Shown here: in pieces, positions 8,360 to 16,753 of the stretch
Layout: every line of letters begins with the position of its first letter
Position numbering within the stretch: position 1 is the first letter of the stretch
Origin: an uncultured Prevotellaceae bacterium
Lineage (GTDB): Bacteria > Bacteroidota > Bacteroidia > Bacteroidales > Muribaculaceae
Assembly: GCA_947165485.1 (NCBI GenBank)
Contig: CAMVAP010000019.1
Location: forward strand, 1 to 56,348
Reading direction: 5' to 3'
DNA: 56,348 bases
Made by a program: the position numbers and the translations under genes
The notes under the pieces: model-generated
Told to the model about the DNA's origin: nothing
Database searches by the model: none
The model's input: only the letters and a program-made list of their open reading frames with translations

Positions 8360-9829
8360 TTACAGGTTGACCTTGAGGTGGAGATCGTCGGTGTGGGATT
8401 CTATCGGGGTTCCAACGGCGTTGCGGTCCTCAAGGATGCTGCGCACCAGCGGTTCCAGTTGCGGATAGACGCTGCTCTGGAAAAATTCCCACAGGTTGTC
8501 GGCCTGGCTAGGGGCGACTTCCTCGATCATCGCGCGGATGCCTTGCTTGCCCTGGCTGATGATGTCCTCGTAGTCCTGATTCTGCTCGTTGCCCTCGACC
8601 ACGGCCAGCAAGGTGCGCGAGAGCACCTCCTTGAGGTGTCGCAGTGCCAGTTGTGTCGCTTGTTGGGGATTCTCGGGCAGGTTGACCTTGCCGCCGCCGG
8701 CTTCGAGCATCGCCTTGAGTTGTCCCATGTGGTTGCCCACCTTGCTCCATGCCTTGCCCGAAATCATTGCGGCCAGTCCTGGGGTGGAGTTGATGATGCG
8801 CTGGCGGCCCTGTTCGCGCAGGGTGGGGCAGGAGGCTGTGGCGTTGAGCCAGCGGGTGTCGATGTTGAGGTTGCGCTGCTTGTTGTCGAGGGTTGCCGTC
8901 CTAATGGCAAAGGGGTAGCAGATGGCCGACCCCGTGGCGATCTCGACAATGCTGTCATTACCCTCGCTATTATATAATGTGGCGGCATCGGTCACGTGCA
9001 GGTGTCCGGTGAAGATGGTGTGGATGCCCGCTTCCATGAGCTGCATGGCCACCTGGTTGTGGTCACTCACGATGTAATTGGCTAGCAGACGGCTCTCCTG
9101 GTCAAAGTGTGGCACCAGGTGGTGGTGCATCATGGCAATGACATGCTTGCCCCGCCGTGTGGCCTGTCTTGCCTGGTCGATGACCCATTGCAGAGTCTCG
9201 GGCTTGATGCGTCCGCCGTTGTGGTAGGTGTTGACGCTATCGCCGCGACTGGTCAGGGTATTGAGCTCGTCCATATTGCTGTCGATGCCGATGATGACAA
9301 GCCCCTTGATGGGTTCGCAGCAATAGCTGAGCGATGACGGGTCACGGCGGGAGTTCTTGCCGTAGCCGTAGTTGCTGTAGATCTGGGCAAACTCGTCGCG
9401 GGTGACGGTCGCAGTGGGCACAGTCTTGTCACCGTCGTAACGCAACGGGTAGGGATTGTTGCAGTCGTGGTTGCCGGGGATGACCAGGGCCTGTATGCCG
9501 TGCTGTGCCATGCGCTCCAGATGCTGTGCCATGCGCTCATGACTGGCACGCTCGCCATTGTAGGTCAAGTCGCCGGTGAGCAGCACAACGGCGGGCTTGA
9601 GCGAGATGATGCTGTCGGTGATGGCGCTCATGATGTCATCGCTCATCACCATCATTTTGCTCTCACCGGCATCGGCATGGTCAATGGCACGGCCTGGAGT
9701 GACCAGCCCTGGAGCGAGCAGGTGGGTGTCGCTGATGATGACAATACGCTCACTGGCGGTGCGTGCCGTGCTCTCCAGCGCGAGTAGTGTGGATAATATC
9801 ATTACTATAAGTCTTGTTTTCATATTCAT
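8360..9829 (-). CDS. Calcineurin-like metallophosphoesterase (exported paralogue)
   Basis: This 489-residue metallophosphoesterase has an N-terminal signal-like segment (about 5-22, ending near STARTAS), so it is probably periplasmic or surface-exposed. The motifs match its neighbour: ISDTHLL (about 32), LTGDLTYNGER (about 84), IPGNHDCNNP (about 118), MMHHHLVPHF (about 235) and FTGHLHVTD (about 273). The C-terminal SILEDRNAVGTPIESH block is shared with the paralogue. The pair is a tandem duplication with different predicted locations. It lies 15 bases downstream of aroA on the same strand. The substrate is unknown. Confidence 0.87.
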   Translation of the reverse strand: MNMKTRLIVMILSTLLALESTARTASERIVIISDTHLLAPGLVTPGRAIDHADAGESKMMVMSDDIMSAITDSIISLKPAVVLLTGDLTYNGERASHERMAQHLERMAQHGIQALVIPGNHDCNNPYPLRYDGDKTVPTATVTRDEFAQIYSNYGYGKNSRRDPSSLSYCCEPIKGLVIIGIDSNMDELNTLTSRGDSVNTYHNGGRIKPETLQWVIDQARQATRRGKHVIAMMHHHLVPHFDQESRLLANYIVSDHNQVAMQLMEAGIHTIFTGHLHVTDAATLYNSEGNDSIVEIATGSAICYPFAIRTATLDNKQRNLNIDTRWLNATASCPTLREQGRQRIINSTPGLAAMISGKAWSKVGNHMGQLKAMLEAGGGKVNLPENPQQATQLALRHLKEVLSRTLLAVVEGNEQNQDYEDIISQGKQGIRAMIEEVAPSQADNLWEFFQSSVYPQLEPLVRSILEDRNAVGTPIESHTDDLHLKVNL

Positions 9830-9844
9830 GCCTTGTCATTGCAT

Positions 9845-11083
9845 TTATTGTGCCAATTGATGGATGTCGAAGCCCACTTGTTGCAGGTGGTGCCAGTAGG
9901 AAGGGTAGGACTTGGTGACCACGTCGGCATCCTTGATGATGAGTCCTGGATAGCGCACAGCAGCGGGGGCAAAGGCCATCGCCAGGCGGTGGTCACCGTG
10001 GGTATCGATGACGGGCGGCTCTTGATCGACCGGGCATCGCTCGCCATACCATGAGATGGCATCCTCGCTCTCAATCTTGAGGACGTAGCCCAGCCTTGAC
10101 AATTCCTGTCTTAATGCCTCGATGCGGTCGCTCTCCTTGAGGTGCAGCGTGCGCACCCCCGTCATGCGGAAAGACCTTTCCAGCAAGCAGAGCAGTACTA
10201 CCCACGAGGGGACGAGGTCGGGCGTGGCACTCATGTCGGCAAAGCAGGAACAGCAGCACCCGATGAAGTGGCTCGTGTCGAGGCTCACGCCGTCGGCGTC
10301 AAATCGTGACGCAATACCCAATTGCTGCCCCAGGTTCACCAGGCGGGCATCACCCTGAATGCTATCATCGCTCAGCCCTTGCAGGGTGAGATGGGATTCT
10401 GGCAGTAATGCCGCCAGGGCATACCAGGGAGCGGCAGCGCTCCAGTCGCCCTCGACAACATAGTCGTTGCCACGGTAGCCGTTCCCCATGGTGATCTTGT
10501 CGCCCGTGAAGTCAACGAGTGCCCCCATGTCGCGCATGACAGCCGCTGTCATGTGGATATAGGGTGCCGAGACGATGTCGCCGGTAATCAGGATCGTACC
10601 GCCGCCAATGGCCGGCATGATCATCATCACTGCCGACACAAATTGTGAACTCACCCCACCAGGCATCACCACGTTGCCACCATGTAAAGCGGTGCCGTGA
10701 ATGCGCAATGGGGGATAACCTTCTTGACCCAGATACTCGATGCGGGCTCCCAGTGACCGCAGGGCATCGACCAGAGGGCCGATGGGACGCTGGCGCATGC
10801 GCTCCACGCCGTCGAGGGTGACGGTAAGGCCTTCACGAGTGGCAATATAGGCGGTGAGAAACCGCATCGCCGTGCCTGCCGCCCCCACGTTGATGTCGCC
10901 ATCGCCATCCAGTGAGAGCGCCTCGATCATCACCGCGGTATCATCACACATGGCAGGATAGCGCACCTGCGGCTCTCCACCGCACAGGGCAGCAATGAGC
11001 AAAGCCCGGTTGGAGATGCTCTTGGAATAAGGTAACGTGATGTTACCACTAGCCACTTGCGGCGCATTCAGTTGCAGGTCCAT
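9845..11083 (-). CDS. aroA: 3-phosphoshikimate 1-carboxyvinyltransferase (EPSP synthase)
   Basis: This shikimate-pathway enzyme joins phosphoenolpyruvate to shikimate-3-phosphate on the way to chorismate. The motifs are clear: PYSKSISNRA (18-27) for substrate binding, GAAGTAMRFL (about 88), RPIGPLVDAL (about 116), GGVSSQFVSA (about 142), DWSAA (about 215), LKESDRIEAL (about 313) and HGDHRLAMAF (about 355). At 412 residues it is slightly shorter than the usual 425-430. It lies 6 bases after the CvpA-family gene and 15 bases before the exported phosphoesterase, all on the minus strand. A cysteine-rich stretch (GCCCSCF, about 274-280) is unusual. Confidence 0.95.
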   Translation of the reverse strand: MDLQLNAPQVASGNITLPYSKSISNRALLIAALCGGEPQVRYPAMCDDTAVMIEALSLDGDGDINVGAAGTAMRFLTAYIATREGLTVTLDGVERMRQRPIGPLVDALRSLGARIEYLGQEGYPPLRIHGTALHGGNVVMPGGVSSQFVSAVMMIMPAIGGGTILITGDIVSAPYIHMTAAVMRDMGALVDFTGDKITMGNGYRGNDYVVEGDWSAAAPWYALAALLPESHLTLQGLSDDSIQGDARLVNLGQQLGIASRFDADGVSLDTSHFIGCCCSCFADMSATPDLVPSWVVLLCLLERSFRMTGVRTLHLKESDRIEALRQELSRLGYVLKIESEDAISWYGERCPVDQEPPVIDTHGDHRLAMAFAPAAVRYPGLIIKDADVVTKSYPSYWHHLQQVGFDIHQLAQ

Positions 11084-11089
11084 CTTTTT

Positions 11090-11653
11090 TTAATCATATA
11101 TGGTGTCTAGGGGGACGGGGTCGATGAGGTCGCGGTAGAGTTTGAGGGAGTCGCTGGGCATCTGCTCGCTGCCCAGGATGCGTGGCATGAGGTCGAGGGT
11201 GAACTCATAGGGCTTGTTGTCGAGCATGTGCTTGGTGGCGAAGGTGTCTATGTCGGGGTTGAAGGCGTAGAGCAGGTTGAGCACGATGCTCAGGACAAAG
11301 GCATACTTGAACATGAAGAGCAACGAGCCGCCAGCCTTGTCGATAAACCCCAGCTTGGCCACATTGAGCGCACCCTTGAACAGTCGCATCACGAGCCTGA
11401 TGATTACCATGATCAGCAGGAAGGTGAAGGCTAGTGCGACGGTCTTGACGGTGATGCTGGAAAGCGGCCACTGCGCGGCACTGGGGACGATGGAGAGGAA
11501 AATGTCCCTAGCCAGGTCGCCACACTTGTAGGACAGCACGATGGCGACAACCCAGGAGATGAGCGATGACAACTGGCCGATAAACCCCCTGCGGTAGCCC
11601 AGTACCAGGCCGCCTAGTATTATCAACAGGATGATAGCATCAATGATGGTCAT
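11090..11653 (-). CDS. CvpA-family membrane protein
   Basis: This 187-residue integral membrane protein belongs to the CvpA family (named for colicin V production). It has four predicted membrane segments: about 3-20 (IDAIILLIILGGLVLGYRRG), 28-45, 70-90 and 105-125. The N-terminal 'DAIILLIILGGLVLGYRRGFIGQL' region is typical of the family. Its molecular role is not established. It is followed after 6 bases by aroA and preceded after 56 bases by a GH25 gene. A link to the cell envelope is plausible but inferred. Confidence 0.85.
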   Translation of the reverse strand: MTIIDAIILLIILGGLVLGYRRGFIGQLSSLISWVVAIVLSYKCGDLARDIFLSIVPSAAQWPLSSITVKTVALAFTFLLIMVIIRLVMRLFKGALNVAKLGFIDKAGGSLLFMFKYAFVLSIVLNLLYAFNPDIDTFATKHMLDNKPYEFTLDLMPRILGSEQMPSDSLKLYRDLIDPVPLDTIYD

Positions 11654-11709
11654 GATTCAGTAGTTATTAACGAGAGGCAGTATCTTGTTGCCTCTACCTG
11701 GTTCATAGG

Positions 11710-12459
11710 TTATTCAGCATTCAGGAGAATGTCATCAATCCACCCGTCCTGGCGATATCGGCACAGGTCCACATAGGCGTCGATGCCGGGGATGATGCCG
11801 GTCTCGCTGTATTGCCAGATGGTGTACTCGCCCTCCCAGTTGATTTCGGGTTCCTCGTTGGCATAACGACCGATGTACAGGTGGTGGTTGTTGAAGTGGG
11901 GGTTCAGATTCTTATTGTAGAACCCCATTGTGCTGTAGATCATCGGCTGCACGCCATAGTGTCGCTCGGTGAGTTCGCAGAACTTGTCCACGCTGTCGAT
12001 GAGCTGGCTGCGTGACCAGAGTCCTCTAGACTCGACATCGAGCATGGGAATCAGGTCCTGAACCGACTTGAGGGCGTATCTTGAGAAATTCTCAAACTGC
12101 TCATCGATCGATGATGTCGAGGATAGGTAATGGTAGCTCCCCACGAGCAGACCGTAGCGGCGGGCCTGGGTGATGTTGTGGGCATAGTGGGGTGAGCGGT
12201 AGGTCGAGCCCTCGGTTGCCTTGATATACACAAAGCGGATATCCTTGTCGCTGCTCACCTTTTTCCAGTCGATATAGCCCTGGTGGCTGGAGATGTCGAT
12301 GCCGTCGTAGGCGGCCTCCACGTTGCGCGGAGCCACTTGACGCTTGGCCCGTGTCTTGCCCCCTGTGCCCTGACAAGAACACAACACGACCATTGCCGTC
12401 AGCAGCCACACTGCCAGCAATGGTCTGAGTGATTGGTTATGTCTTGTCAGCTGTCTCAT
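11710..12459 (-). CDS. GH25 muramidase lipoprotein
   Basis: This glycoside hydrolase family 25 protein (249 residues) is predicted to cleave the N-acetylmuramic acid-N-acetylglucosamine bond of peptidoglycan. A lipobox-like sequence ending LCSC places the lipidated cysteine at about Cys29, suggesting membrane anchoring. The family motifs are present: YDGIDISSHQG (about 50-60), VYIKATEG (about 77), VGSYHYL (about 105), the acidic MLDVES (about 140) and TIWQYSETG (about 216). It is followed by the CvpA gene and preceded by a larger GH25 paralogue, so two lysozymes lie in tandem. It may act in wall remodelling or against other bacteria. Confidence 0.9.
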   Translation of the reverse strand: MRQLTRHNQSLRPLLAVWLLTAMVVLCSCQGTGGKTRAKRQVAPRNVEAAYDGIDISSHQGYIDWKKVSSDKDIRFVYIKATEGSTYRSPHYAHNITQARRYGLLVGSYHYLSSTSSIDEQFENFSRYALKSVQDLIPMLDVESRGLWSRSQLIDSVDKFCELTERHYGVQPMIYSTMGFYNKNLNPHFNNHHLYIGRYANEEPEINWEGEYTIWQYSETGIIPGIDAYVDLCRYRQDGWIDDILLNAE

Positions 12460-12531
12460 CGTTGCTGATTGTGAAGTGGTCTGGTCCCCTGGTGGGGAGC
12501 CGCTTCAGTTGGCAGGGCATGGCCCTGGCTG

Positions 12532-14049
12532 TTAGTCGTTGTCGGCAGAGCTCTTGTTGGTCTTTTTACCCTTGAGCTTGGCCGCGCGTATGCTGTCGTT
12601 GCGTTGGGTCTGGGTCAACTTGGACGTGTTGGTCTGTATCAGGCTGGTTGCCTTCTTGGAGCCTTGCTTGGCGGCATTTTGCTTTTGCTGCTCCTTCTGT
12701 TGACGGGCTATGCGGGCGGCCTCTTTGCGCTTGGCTTTCTCGTCGGCTTGGCGCTTGAGTTCAGCCTCGTGGGCTTTCTTGCGCTCTTCAACCTTTTTCT
12801 GCGCCTCGGCTTTCTCGCGTTCCTTCTTTTCCTGCTCAAGCTTCTTCTGCCTAGCCTGCTCGGCTAACCGCTTGTCGCGTTCCTGTTTCTTTTTCTCTTT
12901 TTCGGCTTTCTTTTTCTCTTCTTCCAGTTGACGCTTGGTCGGCTTGGGAGCTTCCTTGGACTTCTGCTCGGTCATAGTGACCGAGGTGGGTTTCTCCTTG
13001 CGATCGACCGACTCTTTCACGCTGGGATTCTTGGGCTTGTGCTTGCTGGGCACATACAGGATGTCGTTGATCGAATGCCCCTTGCCAAAGCGGCTCATGT
13101 CCACCTCGCCACGGTTCTCCCTGACGGCAGCCTTGAAGATGCCGCAGTCCGAGAACTGCCAGATGAGCCATCGGTATCCGATGTTGGGGGCATTGTTGCT
13201 GTACTTGGCGATAAATAACGGATAGTCGGCAAAAGAGCGTCCCAGGTTGCTGGTGAAGAATTTCTCGCTGGTGTAAATGAGCGGCTTGCAGCCATAATAG
13301 TCCTCCAGCAGGTCGGCAAACACCTTGAGGCTGTCGCGCAGTTGCTGCGAGCTCCAGGGCTTGAGCCGCTCGACGTCGATGACGGGCAGCAGGTCCTGTT
13401 CTTCACGCTTGGCGGTCTTGATGAAGTTCTGGAACTGCTTGACGGCACTGCTCTTGGTTGACAGGAAGTGGTAGCTCCCCACCTTGAAGCCATGCTTGCG
13501 TGCGTTGTGGATATTTTCCTGATAGCGGGGGTCGATGTAGTCGGAACCCTCGGTAGCCTTGATGTAAACAAACTTGATCTTGGGATTCTTCTTCAATTCA
13601 GCCCAGTTGATGTATCCTTGATGCTTGGAGACATCAATACCGTCAAATTGCACATTCTCGGGATTCATGGGCACCTTCCTGGAGGCAGCGGGCGCAGCGG
13701 CTTTCTTGGCCGAGTCATTGGCTGGGCCGTTGTCGTCCTTCACCTTGGCATCCTTCACCTTGTCGTCCTTCTCGTCCTTGTCGGCGGGCTTGGCGGTGGA
13801 GTTCTGGTTGTTGGGCGTATTTCTTGTGGACGCGGCTTTTCTCTTGTCGTCGTCCTTCTTGCCTGCATCATCCCTGGTCGCATTCTTGTTGTTGTCCCTC
13901 TTGTTGTTCTTGCTGACTCGGTCGCGAGTGGGCTTGTTGATGTCGGTGTGTTGTGGAGCCCCCTCGGCTGTCACAGTAAACAGTGAGAGTAAGATAATTA
14001 CAAGAATTGTATATAATGATGTCTTGAATATGCCCTTAAAAAAATCCAT
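12532..14049 (-). CDS. GH25 muramidase with long charged C-terminal coiled coil
   Basis: This 505-residue protein has an N-terminal membrane anchor or signal (MDFFKGIF..., about 9-27). A Lys/Asp/Asn-rich linker (about 35-125) follows, then a GH25 domain (VQFDGIDVSKHQGYINWAELKK, VYIKATEGSDYIDP, VIDVER, RWLIWQFSD). The last 170 residues are very rich in Lys, Glu, Gln and Arg and look like a long coiled coil. I chose the ATG at 14047-14049 over an upstream ATG at 14193: the better start precedes the hydrophobic signal and lies 33 bases from a consensus -7 element at 14089-14082. The tail could bind the wall, the membrane or a partner; its function is unknown. Confidence 0.88.
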   Translation of the reverse strand: MDFFKGIFKTSLYTILVIILLSLFTVTAEGAPQHTDINKPTRDRVSKNNKRDNNKNATRDDAGKKDDDKRKAASTRNTPNNQNSTAKPADKDEKDDKVKDAKVKDDNGPANDSAKKAAAPAASRKVPMNPENVQFDGIDVSKHQGYINWAELKKNPKIKFVYIKATEGSDYIDPRYQENIHNARKHGFKVGSYHFLSTKSSAVKQFQNFIKTAKREEQDLLPVIDVERLKPWSSQQLRDSLKVFADLLEDYYGCKPLIYTSEKFFTSNLGRSFADYPLFIAKYSNNAPNIGYRWLIWQFSDCGIFKAAVRENRGEVDMSRFGKGHSINDILYVPSKHKPKNPSVKESVDRKEKPTSVTMTEQKSKEAPKPTKRQLEEEKKKAEKEKKKQERDKRLAEQARQKKLEQEKKEREKAEAQKKVEERKKAHEAELKRQADEKAKRKEAARIARQQKEQQKQNAAKQGSKKATSLIQTNTSKLTQTQRNDSIRAAKLKGKKTNKSSADND

Positions 14050-14081
14050 TGCTACAAGTGTCTTCAGTAAAAAGTTGGCTG

Positions 14082-14089
14082 CAAAGTTA
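14082..14089 (-). promoter_or_regulatory. -7 element of the GH25-to-phosphoesterase gene run
   Basis: TAACTTTG on the minus strand (14089-14082) fits TAnnTTTG and lies 33 bases before the chosen GH25 start. The six minus-strand genes down to 6908 are separated by 6 to 72 bases and could be read from here. Confidence 0.55.
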
Positions 14090-14193
14090 AGAAAAAAAGC
14101 GCTAACGCCGTTATTAAAAATTGTCAAATGTGTTTTTTCACTAAAAAATGCGAAAAGTCGCCCAATGTCGCCTGCCGTGTGGCAGGAAATCAC

Positions 14194-14201
14194 TATCTTT
14201 G
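14194..14201 (+). promoter_or_regulatory. -7 element of rnr
   Basis: TATCTTTG matches TAnnTTTG, 45 bases before the RNase R start and divergent from the GH25 promoter. Confidence 0.55.
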
Positions 14202-14245
14202 TAGGATTGACGCAAAACTATTGATACAAAGTAAAGAATCTAGAT

Positions 14246-16657
14246 ATGGCAAGAAAAGGCGGATTGCAATCATTGAAACAGGAACGTCGTGAGTTTCACG
14301 ACAGGGTCATCAACTACTTTAACGAGCTGGGCGAGGCCCCGGTCAACTACAAGCAGGTGTCGGCTGCTGTGGGTGCCAACACGCCCCGTCGCCGCACGCT
14401 CATCGTCGAGATACTGGAGCAGCTGGCCGTTGACGGTTTCCTCAACCAGGTGGGTGCCGGCAGCTACAAGGCCGTGAACCGCTCGATGGTGGCCGAGGGC
14501 ATCTTTATACGTCGCAGCAATGGCAAGAATAGCGTGGACACCGCCAGTGATGACGGGCAACCCATCATGGTGGCTGAGCGCAACTCGATGCATGCCTTGA
14601 ATGGAGACCGTGTGCTGGTACACATCAGCGCGGCACGTCATGGCATGGAGCCCGAGGCCGAGGTGGTGAAGATTCTGGAACGCAAGGAGCAGGTCTTTGT
14701 GGGCACCTTGCAGGTGCTCAAGTACTTTGCCCAATTGGCGACCGACAGCAAGTTTCTGGCGACCGACATTTTTATCCCGCTGGACAAGCTGGCCGGTGGT
14801 AGGACTGGCGATAAGGTGGTGGTCAAGATTGTTGATTGGCCCGAGGATGCCAACACGCCCATTGGCGAGGTGGTTGACGTGCTGGGTGTGGCAGGCGAGA
14901 ACAATGCCGAGATCCACGCCATCCTTGCCGAGTTTGGCCTGCCTTACAAGTATCCCGATAACGTGACCGAGGCAGCCGAGTCGCTGGATCCTGGCATCAC
15001 GCCCGAGGAGGTCGCTAAGCGCCGCGACATGCGTGACGTGACCACGTTTACCATCGACCCTGCCGATGCCAAGGACTATGATGATGCCCTGTCGATCGAG
15101 AAACTCAAGAACGGCAACTGGGAAATCGGTGTCCACATTGCCGATGTGAGCCACTATGTCACACCGGGTTCCATTATCGACAAGGAGGCTTATGAGCGGG
15201 CCACGTCGGTCTATCTGGTGGACCGCACCATCCCCATGCTGCCCGAGAAGTTGTGTAACTACATCTGCTCGTTGCGCCCCGACGAGGACAAACTCACCCA
15301 CTCGGTCGTCCTGGAGATGGATGCCGAGGCCAATGTGAAGAAATATAAGATCTGCCACACGGTGACCCGCAGCAATAGGCGGTTCTCCTATGAGGAGGCG
15401 CAGCACATCCTGGAAACCGGTAAGGGTGACCTGGCCGACGAACTGGCTGTACTCAATGAGATGGCCAAGCAGTTGCGCCGTCGCCGCTTTGAGGAGGGAG
15501 GATCGGTGTCGTTCAACCGCGAGGAGATAAAATTTGACATCGACGAGACCGGCAAGCCCACTGCCGTGCATGTCCACGAGTCTAAGGAGGCCAACAAACT
15601 CATCGAGGAGTTCATGTTGCTGGCCAATTGCAAGGTGGCTGAGCACATCGGTAAGGTGGCCAAGAACAGGACGGCCAAGGCCTTTGTCTATCGTGTGCAC
15701 GACCAGCCCGATCTGGACAAGTTGCAGAACTTTGCCGACATTGCTGCCCACTTTGGCTACAAGGTGCGCACCAAGGGCTCTGGCCGCGACATCAACAAGT
15801 CGATCAACAAGATGCTGGAGCAGGCCAAGGGGAAACCCGAGGAGGAGATGCTAGCCATCCTCGCCATCCGCTCGATGGCCAAGGCCATCTACAGCGCTAC
15901 CAACATCGGTCACTATGGCCTGGCGTTTGACTACTATACCCATTTCACGTCCCCCATCCGCCGTTATCCCGACTTGACGGTTCACCGTCTGCTCGACTTG
16001 TATGCCGATGGAGGCAAGAGCGTTGACCCTGTCAAGCTCGAAGAACAGTGCAAGCACATGAGCGCCCAGGAACAGCTCGCCGCCAATGCCGAGCGCGCGT
16101 CAATCAAGTATAAGGAGGTGGAGTTTATGGGACAGCGATTGGGCGGTGTCTTTACAGGCCACATCTCGGGCGTGACCGAGTGGGGACTGTATGTCGAGCT
16201 TGATGAGACTCACTGCGAGGGTCTGGTGGGCATTCGCAGCCTGGATGACGACTTCTACGAGTTTGACGAGAAGAATTACTGTGTGCGTGGCCGCCGCCGT
16301 CACCGTGTCTATAGCTTGGGAGACCCCATCACCATCCAAGTGGCCCGTGCCGACCTCATCAAGAAACAGCTCGATTTTGTGCTGGTCGATGATGAGAATC
16401 CAGCTGGTAGCCACCGCATCGACCGAGAGCCCATCACCGAGCAGAATAGCCGTGGGGGCAATGGCCGCCTGTCGCGTGAGGAGCGTCAACGCCAGCAATA
16501 CGAGGGTGGGAGCGCATCCCGCCGCCAGCAGCGTGGAGCACGTGGCAACAGTACCCGCCGGCAGGCCAGGGAGGCCCGTGGCGCCAAGGCTGACAGGCCT
16601 GGGCGTTCCCGCAAGACATCGGGCCGCTCGGGCAAGCCCCGTGGACGTAAGAAGTAG
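14246..16657 (+). CDS. rnr: Ribonuclease R
   Basis: This is a processive 3'-5' exoribonuclease of the RNase II/RNB family, able to degrade structured RNA and to assist rRNA, tRNA and stalled-mRNA turnover. There is an N-terminal winged-helix/cold-shock region (about 1-230). The RNB catalytic domain has the acidic motif TIDPADAKDYDDALS (about 270-284) and later HFTSPIRRYPDLTVHR. The S1 RNA-binding domain (about 630-715) is followed by a basic Arg/Gly-rich tail (about 735-803). Length 803 is typical. The stop codon TAG is itself the first unit of a 7-bp tandem repeat that runs into the mtaB leader. Confidence 0.96.
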   Translation: MARKGGLQSLKQERREFHDRVINYFNELGEAPVNYKQVSAAVGANTPRRRTLIVEILEQLAVDGFLNQVGAGSYKAVNRSMVAEGIFIRRSNGKNSVDTASDDGQPIMVAERNSMHALNGDRVLVHISAARHGMEPEAEVVKILERKEQVFVGTLQVLKYFAQLATDSKFLATDIFIPLDKLAGGRTGDKVVVKIVDWPEDANTPIGEVVDVLGVAGENNAEIHAILAEFGLPYKYPDNVTEAAESLDPGITPEEVAKRRDMRDVTTFTIDPADAKDYDDALSIEKLKNGNWEIGVHIADVSHYVTPGSIIDKEAYERATSVYLVDRTIPMLPEKLCNYICSLRPDEDKLTHSVVLEMDAEANVKKYKICHTVTRSNRRFSYEEAQHILETGKGDLADELAVLNEMAKQLRRRRFEEGGSVSFNREEIKFDIDETGKPTAVHVHESKEANKLIEEFMLLANCKVAEHIGKVAKNRTAKAFVYRVHDQPDLDKLQNFADIAAHFGYKVRTKGSGRDINKSINKMLEQAKGKPEEEMLAILAIRSMAKAIYSATNIGHYGLAFDYYTHFTSPIRRYPDLTVHRLLDLYADGGKSVDPVKLEEQCKHMSAQEQLAANAERASIKYKEVEFMGQRLGGVFTGHISGVTEWGLYVELDETHCEGLVGIRSLDDDFYEFDEKNYCVRGRRRHRVYSLGDPITIQVARADLIKKQLDFVLVDDENPAGSHRIDREPITEQNSRGGNGRLSREERQRQQYEGGSASRRQQRGARGNSTRRQAREARGAKADRPGRSRKTSGRSGKPRGRKK

Positions 16658-16717
16658 GTTTTAGGCTTTAGGTTTTAGGTTTTAGGTTTTAGGCTATAGG
16701 TTTTAGGCTTTAGGTTT
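16655..16717. repeat. TTTTAGG heptad tandem repeat
   Basis: Nine TAG triplets occur at exact 7-base spacing (16655, 16662, 16669, 16676, 16683, 16690, 16697, 16704, 16711) with consensus TTTTAGG. The repeat begins in the rnr stop codon and ends in a T7 run. It fills most of the gap between rnr and mtaB. Confidence 0.9.
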
Positions 16718-16753
16718 TTTTATCCGTTCTATCTGTACTCTGTACACGAGATT

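Noticed and set aside
14050..14193. Upstream start for the second GH25 gene
   Set aside because: It would place a non-signal sequence before the hydrophobic anchor and begin upstream of the predicted -7 element.
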